Assembly: GCF_033115175.1 (NCBI RefSeq)
Contig: NC_084844.1
Location: forward strand, 31,591,885-31,655,884
DNA length: 64,000 bases
Source of the DNA: Lepus europaeus
Lineage: Eukaryota > Chordata > Mammalia > Lagomorpha > Leporidae
Direction: 5' to 3'
The notes beneath the pieces are model-generated. The model made no database searches. It was not told the DNA's origin and saw only the letters and a list, made by a program, of their open reading frames with translations. Shown piece after piece: positions 1 through 11,567 of this stretch. Position numbers and translations under genes: made by a program. Every line of letters starts with the position of its first letter. Position 1 is the stretch's first letter.

Positions 1-580
1 AAAGTTCATTGGTATATACCATCACAGAAGATGCAGAAGAAGGAGACAACAATTTGCATTTCTGTTTTGCCAAGGAGCATGATGACACCAATTCAATAAC
101 TCTAACTAGTCTTTAACAACTGGGACTAGCTAAAAAAATAAAAAAGACATACCCCATAGGTTTTCCATTAATGCTTGTAGCAAATACAGTTTCAAATCAG
201 TTTCTCAATTTTGAAGTTCCCTTTTTCATTCTAACCTACCAGGTACTTCGAGAGTCCGAAAGATTTGGCTCCCAAATACACAACCATTCAAATTACTCAA
301 AGGAAGTGACTTACTTAGAGCAGCACGGTAGCTGATTACATGCAATTATAAGTATGCATCTGCTATCTAAGCAGAGAGATGCATTGCCCTCATGTGAGAG
401 GAGGCACACGTAGACTTATCTAAACCATGGTGGCCTAAGAATTATCTGGTCAAATTTAAACTTTTAGATATGTGGCTTTCCCAATGTGACTTCCTGTTTT
501 GCAAAGAAGAGCTTGAAGAAATAATAATGAAAGTAGGCTCATACGCATTTCTGCCCACCAAGTGGCTTATTCAAAACAAC
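1..580. other. Unrecognised non-coding sequence
   Basis: AT-rich sequence with no long open frame, no SINE or L1 signature and no simple repeat of note. I see nothing I can name here. Confidence 0.6.
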
Positions 581-665
581 ATTTTAGTAGTTTAAGTGTA
601 AATGAATCAGCAGCATATGGATTAGATTTCTTTTAAAATACACAAGATTCTTAAATGAACAAAAG
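575..665 (+). repeat. Unnamed dispersed repeat, copy A
   Basis: Shares a block beginning with a near ttaagtgtaaatgaatcag motif, then catatggatt and aaaatacaca, with three other places in this window (about 870-1015 on plus, 7425-7570 and 37325-37475 on minus). This copy retains the left half of the shared block. I cannot assign it to a named family. Confidence 0.6.
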
Positions 666-864
666 TGGAATGAAGCATTTCCCCAAATTTAGTATTCCTT
701 GGAATAGCCTTTTTCAGTGTTATTAAAAGTTGGGAGGGGGCAGGGCAAGGGTGTAAATTCCCTTTGAACTGCATTTGGCCAATAGGGGTAGGGTGGGAAA
801 AGGGTTTCTACCATCTCCTTTGAAAGGGGACCATACTTCTCCTTGGGCATCAACTAATTCATCC

Positions 865-1015
865 CAACCAGAATTTTTGATGAGTTAAGTGTAAATGAAT
901 CAGTAACATACGGATTGCATTTGAAATACACATGGGATTTAAAAAAAAAAAAAAAAAAAACAAAGGAAAAAAGCACTTGGTAAAGCATGTCTGGGATTTT
1001 GCCAAACCCACAATG
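865..1015 (+). repeat. Unnamed dispersed repeat, copy B
   Basis: Same orientation as the copy about 290 bp upstream. It carries the ttaagtgtaaatgaatcag motif at about 883, aaatacacatggg near 925, an expanded A run at 940-960, and a right part (acttggtaaagcatg...gccaaaccc) that matches the minus-strand copy near 37.3 kb. Confidence 0.65.
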
Positions 1016-1647
1016 TTTCTTTTTTTTTTAATTGTTTGAAATAATTGATGAGTCCTTTACAGACCCTGCCAGCTTCACTAGACAGAGCAAAAGTATGACT
1101 GCTTATGTGACTTCGCCAGCCACCTCTCAACCAACACCAGGGTAGACCCATGAGCCAAACTGTCCCACCTGCCTGCTGCCCAGGTTCCTTCTAATTTTCA
1201 TGTGGACTTTTTCTGCTCACTTCCTGAGTAAGAGAGATGGCTGACTTATTCCTCTCTTTGGGGAGTATGAAAATATAACCCATTTGGCTGTTTAGCTGTT
1301 TGTTTTCCTAGATAAACATAAAAGGTAATTGAACAGAGACTGGAATCTATCCCTTGATGGGATCTGTATCTTGTGTTTACTTTTTAGTTTCCTCATTTGG
1401 CACCTGAATTTAAAAAAAAGGTGATGACCTGGTGTTCAGCCGCCAGCACAGTACCCCATCCCTGAACCAAGGGCTCCCCACTTGTCACCTGCAGAGACAC
1501 TCATTGTCCTCTTCTCCCAGATAAACATATCTTGAGCAACAGTGCCTATCTACCAGCCACAGTTATTGAGAAATATTTTCCTCATGTTATATTAACCCAA
1601 AACTGCCACTGTAAGAAAACACAAATACATTGGGTTTAGAGCATTTG

Positions 1648-1649
<2 letters not shown>
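1016..1649. other. Unrecognised non-coding sequence
   Basis: No recognisable repeat or gene. A T run sits at about 1019-1030. Otherwise ordinary unique-looking mammalian sequence. Confidence 0.55.

Positions 1650-1699
<50 letters not shown>
1650..1699. repeat. (TA)n microsatellite, about 25 units
   Basis: Uninterrupted alternating TA for about 50 bases, not attached to a recognisable SINE tail. Likely length-polymorphic and able to extrude as a cruciform. Confidence 0.97.
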
Positions 1700-1702
<3 letters not shown>

Positions 1703-4361
1703 TTCTCCTTTGCAATCTGTACCCAGTTAGTTCTAGGGCTCCTTGTTGGGAATCTTGCAGAGATGTCCCTGTCTCCTTGCCTGGGACCCAAAGGCCAGGA
1801 CCCCAGGCGGGGAGTCACTAGCCTCAGGGAGCTGAAAAGCACTTGAAGGTAGAAAGACTTCCAGACCTGCTTCAGTGAATTCTCCATGGGTTCCTAATGT
1901 CATGTGAACAAATCTTTCCCAGATACCAGGCAGGCTGAATGACTCAATAACTCTGAGGATCGTCTCAAACAGAAGACAAAGGGGGTTAAAGAGGCCACTG
2001 TCTCCCCAGCCCAGAGTTTTCAGTTCCTCCTCATCTGGGGCCTGAAGCCAGCTGGCCTGGTCCATTTAAGTCTGCAGCCACTTCAGTGGTTTCAATCTGC
2101 TGCAGCCACCCAAACACCTATTTATTTTTTAGAAAATTAAGTGAGTGTCGTCAGGGCTAAAGGGCTTAAAGGAAAATTGATTTTATTATTTTCCTGCTGT
2201 TTTTGAGTGTGGAGTGGATGGGAGTGATTATTTGGAGACCTATATAAAAATTCAGAAATTACTGTTTTCACGTCAGGACTTTTGGCAGCCATATTCCTGC
2301 ATGTTTTGATCAGGGTAGGTGAGAAGGCCATTCCTTTTGTTGCATTTGAAAATAAGCTTGCTCTAGCTAGGGAAGCAGACAGAACTCTAGCAGATGCCTC
2401 ACGAGACCAGTCATTTTGAGACAGCCATGGAAACAGTCTGACATTAATGAACATGTGCAAATGACATAATAAACAGGAGGAAGAACTGTTTCAAAACAAC
2501 CTGTGACCTCTTTTGTTTTATCCCTGCCGTACCCTCTGGTGGAGTAGTAACACAGCAAGAAAGTGCAGAGAAATGAGCCAAGGCAGGATTAACAATTACA
2601 GCAGAAGGGAGCTTTCTCCCCTTTTGTCTGATGTCATTCCCATTGTCAGGCGCTGTAGTAATGATGCTACTGTGATGATAACTGCTCTTTGAAATGAACT
2701 ATGTCACTGGCTTATGTCCATTTTGTGCTCAAATGACCAAACATCAGCAGAGAGGTCAAGTTTCTAGGAGCATGCGTATATGCTTAATTTTATTTCCGGA
2801 AACCAATCAAACAAGGGGCACTTAGGCCCTACAGTGGGGGTCCACTAAGAAACAAGACTGACAAGTTCACAGGCCATTGCTGACATAAGACCGATTGGCT
2901 ATCCTGGACCATTCAGCAAACAGTTTACATAGGCAGCCTGGGCACTGGACTAAAACTAAATGCAAACTATCAGGAGAATTCCCTATAAAGTAGACTTAAT
3001 CTATATTAGGGAGCAGGCTAATTATAGGATTGGCATATATGGAATCAAAGTGAAACACTATATGGGACTAGAAAGTGGTGGTCTTTTATACCAGGGTGGT
3101 CTGAAACTGGGGTTTAATGTATGTACAATATACAAACATTTTTGACAGACCATTAACACCTATAATCTCGTAAATATTTGCAATTTTCTAGATCATAAAT
3201 ATAGCTACATAAGCAGCTCTTTCAGAACATCATTTATACACCATTAAAGGTTAATTTACAAGTTAGTACCTTATAGAAAGAAGATATGTGGGCTTTATGC
3301 TAGCTCTCTGTAAAGGGAGCCTGGTGTCTCCAAAAGCAATTTGTAGCTCTCCTGTGGGTCTGACTGGGGTCCTATTCAAAGCACTATTTGAATTCTTTTC
3401 ATCAGCTCATGTTCACAGGAACTTAATCTTCTGCTTGGGGTGGGGGTGGGGAGGAGCGGAGAAAGAAAACAGAGAGGAGAGACAGATCTGAGGTCTTCGG
3501 GCTGTACTTCCAAGCATCCCACTGTTTATTTGAATAGCCTCTCGTGACACCATTCTCATTTGTCATAGTCCCTCTGATACCTGCTATTGTACCTTAAGGT
3601 CCATCCCAAAGGTCTTCCAACAGTTCTAGATTTAAAGACCCCTGAGAGGGTCCAACTAACAAAATCTGACCTAAAGGTTGCCATTGTGTGACATTACATT
3701 TTGTAAAGACCAAAGGGAACAAGGAAAAGTGTTTTGTCTGGGATTCCCCACTACCATTCCAGTCAGGTAAGACAGTGTTAAAAGACCAGGGTTCCTATGG
3801 GAACTGTCCACAAATCGTAGGGACAGAAGGACGCCAGGGCACTCTGGGAAGAGGTTTGGTAAATGTGGGTCAAGTCCATGATGGGAAAGCCACAGAATGA
3901 GTTCAAGTGACCACAGCGAATTTGTGTTGTCTCTAAAGAAGCTGAACTGTGTAACTTTTTCAGTATGCTGGAGCCGCTTAGCCTCTGCTACAGGATTCCA
4001 TGGCTATCATTGCCCTTTTCTGAAATAGAAACGGCTGGGCCTGCTGGCTGTGTGCCTGGGTGGCCTGGCACGGGCATCTTTCCTGTATCAAAAGCCTACA
4101 CTGCCTCTGAGACCTCTCAAATTTAGAGAATTCTTGTCTTTTCCAGCAGCTCTAGATTTCAGACGCACATTAAGACACCGGAAGCAAATTTCAAGAAGTT
4201 TTCATTCCACATAATGTTCTCCTTCCCTCCTTCTTTGTTGATTTGGGGAAGTTTCCCAAACTTATCCAATCTCCTCTGTGTTTTTCAGTCTTTCAAAGTC
4301 AACCCAGTCCTCAGGGTAGCAGCACAGCACTCTCCCATACGTGCGGTTCTTCCACAGAGTG
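1700..4361. other. Unrecognised non-coding sequence, 2.7 kb
   Basis: No lineage-specific SINE or L1 and no long open frame. A purine-rich, G-rich patch lies at about 3435-3485. I recognise no exon or RNA gene. Confidence 0.55.
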
Positions 4362-4492
4362 GCAAAGAGAGCATTAAAGTTGGAGTCTGGAGGTTTGGAT
4401 TCTAAATGTAACTGCCACTATGTGACCTTAGAAAAATGACTTCTACTTGGGCCTCAGTTTTCTTATTTGTAGAAGTTAAAGAGATAGCTCCA
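4362..4492 (+). mobile_element. MIR SINE, sense
   Basis: Reads like the MIR core and 3' half: a gattctaaatgtaactgcc stretch (consensus: caaatcccagctctgcc), tgtgacctta, then cctcagttttctta and tgtagaag. Ancient mammalian tRNA-derived SINE, heavily diverged. Confidence 0.8.
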
Positions 4493-5187
4493 AATCCCTT
4501 CTGTGACTCATAGTTTTATCTTCTGTGGTTCCTCTGGTTTGGGAACCATACACTCTATTAGTCCTCCTCTCTTCCCTCTATAGAGACTTTGTTTTTTTTG
4601 CATAAATAGCATTACCCTCCTCAAACACTCCCATCTGCCCTCCACCTCTGGCCCTATCATCACATATCTTTTAGCATTGTTCTGTGGTATGCCCATCTGA
4701 ACTGTAGCCATTCTGAACAATGTCTCTCCACTCTTTCTATAGTGCACACCTCCCTTTTCATACTAGTTTAATATTAAATAATAATCATAATACATGTTGA
4801 TACAAATTTATGCATTTTGTGGGAATTAAAGATTCACAGGTATTCTGAGAATAACCCAAGATTTGAATCAGTGGGGCAGGTTTTAAAAAGAATGTTAGGC
4901 TGTGGCTGGGATTTGGAGAACCTAAACAGGATCTTCCCAGCCTGGTGTCTAAGTGGAGGGCTGTCTAAGCAAAGTTAGTTACCAAAGGGCAAGCTATTGA
5001 TGGAGGAGGGATACTCATAAAAAAGTGTGTGACCTTGAGAAATATCCTGTTTGCTTTCTCCTGGAACAATCAGAATAAGGAAATTTTGTAATCCACAAAC
5101 AATGAAATTTGGGCTTCTTGGCACTTTAAAATTGTGTTTGAGTCATAAATAATACTATTTGAGTGTTCAATATTAGAAATATAATCA
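4493..5187. other. Unrecognised non-coding sequence
   Basis: No repeat or gene recognised between the MIR and the first young SINE. Confidence 0.5.
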
Positions 5188-5513
5188 GCCGGCGCCGTGG
5201 CTCAATAGGCTAATCCTCTGCCTTGCGGCGCCGGCACACCAGGTTCTAGTCCCAGTTGGGGCACCGGATTCTGTCCCGGTTGCCCCTCTTCCAGGCCAGC
5301 TCTCTGTTATGGCCCTGGAGTGCAGTGGAGGATGGCCCAGGTCCTTGGGCCCTGCACCCCATGGGAGACCAGGAGAAGCACCTGGCTCCTGGCTTCAGAT
5401 CAGTGCGGCGCCACGGTGGCCATTGGAGGGTGAACCAATGGCAAAAAGGAAGACCTTTCTCTCTGTGTCTCTCTCTCTGTGTCCACTCTGCCTGTCAAAA
5501 AAAAAAAAAAAAA
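5188..5513 (+). mobile_element. CSINE (lagomorph C-repeat), full length
   Basis: Starts with the tRNA-like head (ggcgccgtggctcaatagg, an A-box-like stretch, and B-box-like ggttctagtccc near 5242). Continues through the ctcttccaggccagctctct and cctgcaccccatgggagacc segments and the pyrimidine-rich ctctctgtgtctct part, and ends in a 17-base A run. Flanks share only a short aatca duplication. Confidence 0.95.
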
Positions 5514-6334
5514 GAATCATTCTGAACCCTAGGATTGTTTACATGCTTGTTTCTTCGATTTCTGATCGGGGCCTCAGAGTTGGGCCTCGTGGTACCAGCA
5601 CTGTTGCATGCTTTACGTCCACTGGAATCTATTCTGTGCCCTCTGAGACATATCCTTGTTGAGTCATCATGAATCTCTATGCCGCCGCTTCCATCTGCAC
5701 CCTTCCATCCTGCATTCCCCTCTCCCATCAAAATCACCCTGCCCTACGTGCCCACCACCCAAGACCCTTTTTGTACCAATTTCCTTACCCATTGAACCAA
5801 TGCTTTTGAGTAAAAGTAACAGAAGTTCTAAACCATGGTTGGGTCCAGGGACTTGAATTATATTATATCTGCTCCTTATTCCTTCTCTAGACTCATCTCA
5901 CTGTCCACTGACATCATCTTAGTGTCTCTCTACATACTGAGAAAGCAACCTACTGATGATTTCAAGTCTACATGCTATAGACTAGTAATCCAAATGTAAA
6001 AAAAAAAATTCCCTCTCTATTGCTCAAATATCAAGTAACGTGAAAGTGCTGTAGTGGACCCTGTTACAAGGTCAAATGCCCACCTTGTCAAAATCAAAAT
6101 GTTGCACTGGAGTGACTGGCCTGGCTTAACTCTTGGGCCCAATTATTCAAGGAGGGGCTAGTGACAGAAAAGTTGCAAGTCTACCCCATGAATATTAATA
6201 TATGTCTTATTTGGGAAACATGAATTATCCTGTTTTGTGTAAAAGTCTGTCTTTCTCAGAGGGAAAAGAGAAAAGAAAGCTTATTTCTTTCCACTTACGT
6301 ATTTAGTATTCCTCAGCTCTCAAGTGTTTGTCAT
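5514..6334. other. Unrecognised non-coding sequence
   Basis: Pyrimidine-rich around 5690-5770 and an A run near 5999-6008. No gene or named repeat recognised. Confidence 0.5.
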
Positions 6335-6535
6335 ATACATTTTATCTCCCCAGCTAGATTGGAAGCTCTTCCAAGACAAGAATCATGTTTTCTCTTTATT
6401 TTCAATTCCTCCCCTCCTCCTTGGAATTCTTAACTTATCTTCTCAGTCTATAAATTTATACTGAACAGCTATTGCATACCAGAAACTGCTGTAAGTCCTA
6501 GAGATTAAAAACCAAGTAAATAAAAATACAAGATG
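6335..6535. mobile_element. L2 LINE fragments, opposite orientations
   Basis: 6335-6405 resembles the sense L2 3' end (ctagattggaagctcttcc, aagaatcatgttttc). 6445-6535 resembles the antisense 3' end (actgaacagctattgcatacc, aactgctgtaagtcc). Two separate ancient insertions or a rearranged one. Confidence 0.55.
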
Positions 6536-6964
6536 CTCAGAAAATGCTCTACAAATAACTGAGGTCCATTCCTGTAATATTACCATGAATGTACCTTATT
6601 CTCTCAGTTACAAGCATTGAGGCATTTTTAGTGGGGCAGTGATAGGACTTGGGCCAATTGTTTCCTCCTTTGACCCTCAGATTTCTCAAAGGTGAAATAA
6701 AATGATTTACAAGATGCTCTCCACGCATCCAAATTCAAGAGTTGTGTCATGATAGCCATATCATATGAACAGGAAGTGGTACTGTTTTTTTTCACTCTAA
6801 TTTTCTCATTCCAACTTAGATTACACCCTGACCCTCCTATCACATACAGATAGGAAGAGAACACAAATCCACTTCACTGTCCCCTCCTTCTACATCATTT
6901 CACTTCCAGATAAGTTGAATGTACCGTTTTTAAGCCATTCACAACCTTTCTTGTGCATTCAGTG
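6536..6964. other. Unrecognised non-coding sequence
   Basis: No repeat family or gene recognised. Confidence 0.5.
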
Positions 6965-7110
6965 TAAACAATCATTTAATTTCCATGTGTTCTGTAATTT
7001 ACATAGCCATAGCAACAAGTCTTGGAAACAAATGCAGAAGCTGTTCCCATTTTACAGAGCAGAAAGCTGAAGTTGAGCTGTTGTAACTGCTGACTCACCC
7101 AAGGTGCCAA
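6965..7110 (-). mobile_element. MIR SINE, antisense, degraded
   Basis: The cccattttacagagcagaaa motif followed by degraded ctgaag and caaggtgcc is the reverse complement of the MIR 3' half. Divergence is high, so the ends are approximate. Confidence 0.5.
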
Positions 7111-7424
7111 GATAGTGCCCTTGTTCAACTACACAAAGCTTCAGTACAGCCTAAAAGATGGAGGAGTCATCTCCTGCTATGAGAGCCAAGTCTGTGAACT
7201 TCTTGGGATATTTCAGTCAAAATGCCTTTGGTGAGCATTAGTTCTTCCCCACAGCATAACAAGGCCTTTGGCAAGGAAACAAGGAATACCAAGAATACAG
7301 CGTCTGCAAAGAACATGTAGCAGAATGCCACACCGAGCCCAAGCAGCTCTCGGGGTCTGAGGATGAAAGAAATTAGAGCAGGGGAAAGTCGTACCATGTC
7401 TGGGGCCCTCTACTCTGTGAAGTT

Positions 7425-7570
7425 TTCATTCAGGTCCTTTCAAAAGCCCAGCCATGCTTTCCCTCATTCTCTGAACCCTGCCTTTCATTTTTAAACCCAA
7501 GTGCCTGCAGACAAATCCAACGCTCACGTTTCTAATTCATTTACACTTAACTCATCAAGCAATGTTTAAG
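7425..7570 (-). repeat. Unnamed dispersed repeat, copy C
   Basis: On the minus strand it reads tgatgagttaagtgtaaatg, then a diverged middle, then gggtttaaaaat and ggaaagcatggctgggctt, colinear with the copies near 0.9 and 37.4 kb. A CSINE inserted just beyond its left (minus-strand 5') edge. Confidence 0.6.
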
Positions 7571-7584
7571 AAGTGCTATATATT

Positions 7585-7930
7585 GGCCAGCGCCACGGCT
7601 CACTAGGCTAATCCTCCGCCTTGTGGCGCCAGCACACCGGGTTCTAGTCCCGGTCGGGGTGCCGGATTCTGTCCCGGTTGCCCCTCTTCCAGGCCAGCTC
7701 TCTGCTGTGGCCCGGAAGTGCAGTGGAGGATGGCCCAGGTCCTTGGGCCCTGCACCCACATGGGAGACCAGGAGAAGCACCTGGCTCCTGCCTTTGGATC
7801 AGCGCGGTGCGCCGGCCGCAGTGCGCCGGCCGCAGCGGCCATTGGAGGGTGAACCAACGGCAAAGGAAGACCTTTCTCTCTGTCTCTCTCTCTCACTATC
7901 CACTCTGCCTGTCAAAAAAAAAAAAAAAAA
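7585..7930 (+). mobile_element. CSINE, full length, with target duplication
   Basis: Complete head, body and A tail. Flanked by a perfect 12-bp duplication aagtgctatata (7571-7582 and 7929-7940). The gcgccggccgcagtgcgccggccgc segment typical of young copies is duplicated internally near 7805-7830. Confidence 0.97.
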
Positions 7931-7940
7931 GTGCTATATA

Positions 7941-8349
7941 GTGTCCCAACTTCTTTTGGAGTTTCTTTGTTTCCATTTAAGGAGTCACTGAAAGCTTTGC
8001 CATCCTGGCATGTTCATGCTTGAGTTAAGCACATGCAGCAGAACGGGGCACCCATGATGCCTAATGCCAGCTTCAGCTCAGGGACCAAGAGAGGCAACTC
8101 TGCTGAGCAGAAGCTCCTGGGCTCCATTGCCATGGAGATCCACAAGGGAAGCTCGAGATACGGCAGCTCGTCCTGAGCTACGCCTGTGTGGACTACTACA
8201 ATGACCAATAAGAAGCAGATAGAGCTGTGGGCTTCTAGTAAAGGGTTTCCCTGTCCTGCCCAACCTCCAGGGTTAGAGGAAAGGAAGAAAAGCTACAGGA
8301 TTACTGAATCAGAAGGAAATGATCACCTCAGCGTAAGAGTCCTGCTGAC
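7941..8349. other. Unassigned sequence with a coding-looking block
   Basis: Mostly unrecognised. At 8032-8175 one plus-strand frame stays open for 47 codons from an ATG (MQQNGAPMMPNASFSSG...) with G/C-rich third positions. A neighbouring frame continues open to a stop at 8208. This could be a scrap of a processed pseudogene. I do not recognise the protein and there is no clear poly(A) or target duplication. Confidence 0.3.
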
Positions 8350-8790
8350 CAGTCTGTTTCAGTTTGTTTTCCACTACAATAACAGGATATCTAAGGCTGG
8401 GCACTTTATAAAGAAAAGAGGCTTATTTTGCTCACAGCTTGGGAGGCTGAAAGTCCAAGATCATGTAACCCCATCTGTTTGGCCTCTGGGGAGGGTTCTA
8501 TGATGGATGCCCTCACAATGGTAGGAGTGTGCGCAAAAGAGATCACACGGTAAGACAGGAAACCAGAGAGATTCAGAACCAGGCTTGCTCTTTTCTCTTT
8601 ATAACAGCCCACTCTTGCAAGAACTAACCGAGGTACTGTGAGAACTATATTAGTCTCTTTGGATGGTGGCACTCCCATTGGGCCTCATTTCTTACAGATT
8701 CCACCACCTGCCAACACAGCCACACTGGGGACTAAGCTCTCAGCACATGCATGTTTGGGGGATACATTTATCCAAACCACTGCACTGCCC
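8350..8790 (-). mobile_element. MaLR (MST/MLT1-type) LTR, antisense
   Basis: Reverse of the MaLR LTR layout: caataacaggatatctaagg, gggcactttataaag, ctcacagcttgggaggctg, aagtccaagatca, then tccaccacctgccaacacag and atccaaaccactgc at the far end. Non-autonomous ERVL-related element, old. Confidence 0.75.
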
Positions 8791-8867
8791 AAGCCCCCAT
8801 CATCTCTCCCCGGCATGCCTGCAAGAGCTGCTGGCTTCTGGCTCTGCTTCCCCTTTTGACCCTGTCC

Positions 8868-9065
8868 AGCCCAGGCATAAATCAGAGCATGCCCCTCTCT
8901 GGGCTTGGAAACTGCCAATGCCTTCTAGAGAACTTGTAATAAAACCCAAATTCTTTACTGTGGCAAGATATTCATCTCAACTAAGCCTGTCCATCCGCTC
9001 CAACCTCAGTCCCCACCACTCCTCCTTGTTCACTCTACTGCAAACAATTTCTGTTTTCTGCCTTG
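8868..9065 (+). mobile_element. L2 LINE fragment, sense
   Basis: Matches the order of L2 open-frame remnants: aatcagagcatgccc, gaaactgccaatgccttct, aataaaacccaaattcttta, then tccaacctcagtccccacc and tgttcactctactgca. Strongly diverged. Confidence 0.65.
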
Positions 9066-9544
9066 AAGAAATCAACCTCATCTCTTACAGGCTTGATCTG
9101 AGTGAAAAAGAATGTGAACTGAGAGTAGACAGTAGAACCCTAAAGGAAGTTTAGGAGCCTCTGACCAAGGGAAGAGTCAATGGGTGCTGAGCAGCAAAAG
9201 TAACTTTTCTATAGCCACAGTCTCTTGCTAACCACATTGTAACAGGTAATTTGGGCTGAGAGAGTTTATTCAACTTTTAGATCACATACCTAGTATGTGA
9301 CAGAGAGCAAGCCAAATGCAGTCTCTCATCTGTCTGATCCTAGCAGAAAAACCAAAGAACTTATCCAAACCTCCAAAGAACCAGAACTAAGGTATCTCAT
9401 TCTAGTTTCTTTGAGGCTGGTGGTCCTGGGTCTCCATATAGTTCTATTTGTTCAAGCTGAATGTATTCATTGAAAGGCCAGAAGATGAGATTCCCACTCT
9501 GGCTTGCAATGTAACAGTCCTAAGACTGAAGATATGGGATTTGG
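9066..9544. other. Unrecognised non-coding sequence
   Basis: No repeat or gene recognised. Confidence 0.5.
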
Positions 9545-9712
9545 AAGGCAGGCAGATTGGGTTCAGATCTTCTCTCTCAACCACATTCCTGTAAATAATC
9601 ACTTAAGTTCACTAAGCTTCAGTTTCCTCATATGTAGAATGGAGTAAATAATAATTCCTTCTTCCTAGGACTGTTTTGAGAATTACATGAGGCCAATATA
9701 AGAAACCTGTTT
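9545..9712 (+). mobile_element. MIR SINE, sense
   Basis: Contains attgggttcagatctt, aaataatcacttaagttcac, cttcagtttcctcatatgta, gaatggagtaaataataatt and ttttgagaattacatgag, the MIR core-to-3' order. Confidence 0.85.
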
Positions 9713-10684
9713 ACGGTTATGTCCACCTCCTGGTTGGTACCCAGGGGTGACTGGCTCTTACTGGGCATGAAAGGGCAGCACACACCACCTCTTCACGTGC
9801 TGTGTAACCACAGCTCCTCACCTCTCTTCAAGAAGTGCTTGTTTACAAGTTCAGATTCAGTATTTAACGCTGAGCTTCACTCTATTTTCATTGAACTATG
9901 GCAAGTTCAACTTCCAGCTGTGAGAGAAAAGGAGGCTTCTCAAGAAAGTGCACCCTAAGCACCATCGGAGGAATGTCCTTAGGTTACTCCCACCAACCAG
10001 AAGTGGGGGACCTTTCCTCCTCTAAGGGTCATTTGGATACTTCTAACATCATTCACTGGCCATACCAAGTGATCGACTTAAAAGTTGGCCTGCTGTAGAT
10101 GTATTGAATTCTGAGTCCTGCCTGTGGTTGCCTTGGCAGGGCCAGGCCAATGACTTCTCAGGCCTGATAGAGCCAGCTGGCCAGAAGTTCCCCACTCCTG
10201 AACCAAAAAGCCAAAAATGATAGACCATGAGTGCTGTTCATGCCAGTTTCTCACTGCCACATAAAGGAATGATCACCATTGTGTGTCCAGTTTTTATTAA
10301 AAGATTTAAGCAACTGTTGGCTTTCTTCTTGAATTTCCTTAGGAACAATTCTCAATACAGGAGTCAATTCTAGGCTCTTTTTATGCCTAGGAGTCAAACT
10401 GTCTTATTTTTTCACTCAATTCTAATTGTTCCTACAATATGCAATAGTATTCAGTAGGAAAAGACCTCTTTGAGTCTATATGATTAAAATTAAAGTAACC
10501 TTCATCTCATTCTGGTGTGATAACCAGACATTTCCTAGAAAAACTTTGGCAATAAAGAGTATATGAATGCACAACTCCAAATATCACAAGTTTGACTCCT
10601 GGGACATCAGTCTTGTAAATTCTTTGCTTCCATTCAAGACCATTTCTTGTTTATAGATCTACAGTTATCCTGTGGTAATATAAT
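9713..10684. other. Unrecognised non-coding sequence
   Basis: Short chance open frames only. No repeat family recognised. Confidence 0.5.
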
Positions 10685-10807
10685 AATAATGGTAATAATA
10701 ATATCAGCTTTCATGTACTGAGTACTCATGATGTGCCAGGCACTGCCCTAGGTATTTTATGAACATTTTTTTATATAATTCTCACAGCAACCCTGAGAAG
10801 TAAATAC
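10685..10807 (-). mobile_element. MIR/L2-type 3' end, antisense
   Basis: The actgagtactcatgatgtgc, caggcactgccctagg, attctcacagcaaccctgag order is the reverse complement of the shared MIR/L2 3' region. Confidence 0.65.
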
Positions 10808-10960
10808 AACCATCCCTCAATACCTACAGGCCATTACTCCACAGATGCTCAAGGCTCTTATATAATGAATTATTGGAATACAACCTACACATATTCTCCT
10901 ACATACTCTAAATCATCTCTAGATTACTTGTGTGAATGCTATGTAAATAGTTGTTTCGTA
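10808..10960 (+). mobile_element. MER2-like Tigger DNA transposon fragment
   Basis: Contains catccctcaatacctac, cacagatgctcaaggctct, ctaaatcatctctagattac and tgctatgtaaatagttg in the order of the MER2 left part. Orientation given as the strand reading ccctcagtatcc-like at the terminus. A second MER2-like piece lies near 41.2 kb. Confidence 0.65.
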
Positions 10961-11567
10961 AGCCTGTGCTTAAATGACCAATAGATAGTGTTTGTGGTAG
11001 TGAGATGGTGGCCTCACCACCCATGATGTCATCACGGGTGACCTTTTCAATCTACAACACTTGGAGTAAAGCCGGGAGGGGATACCCACTGTGTGTGTCA
11101 GCTTGTCTGTTAGCAGTGATTTTTCTATTCAGAAAGTAAATATTTATGGAGAAAATAACAAGAAATCCACTGGCCCTTTATTATCAACAGGTAACTTCAA
11201 AAGCAATTCCAAACAAAAGCTCCTTTGAATTACTGTAATGATTAATTTTATGCAACTTGACTAGATTAAGGAATTCTTAGAAAACTGTGATGTGTCTGTG
11301 AGGGTATTTCTTACCAAGATAAGTGTTTGAATCTGACTGCACTATGTGGGACGACCTGTCCTCCATGTGGGCAGGTGCTATCCACTGGCTATGGGTCTGA
11401 AGAGACTACATAGAGAAGGCAATTTGGTTTCTCTCTCAGAGAGCTGGGACATGTTCTTGTCCTGCCTAGGATGTGAGTTGCTGGCCTTTGGACTCCAAGA
11501 TTTAAACCTGTAGTCCCTGTTGCACCCAGGCTTTTCATCTCCAATGGATGTTGCTGTGGATTCATTC

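Noticed and set aside
5188..5260. tRNA gene at the SINE head
   Set aside because: A- and B-box-like motifs are present, but they belong to the tRNA-derived head of CSINE. No complete cloverleaf is expected from this sequence.
6335..6535. L2-derived microRNA-type hairpin
   Set aside because: L2 pieces lie in opposite orientation here, as in some known L2-derived microRNAs. However, the two pieces cover different parts of the element and do not pair well by eye.
8663..9154. 163-codon plus-strand open frame
   Set aside because: It crosses the end of an antisense MaLR LTR into an L2 fragment. No recognisable domain and no transcript signal.
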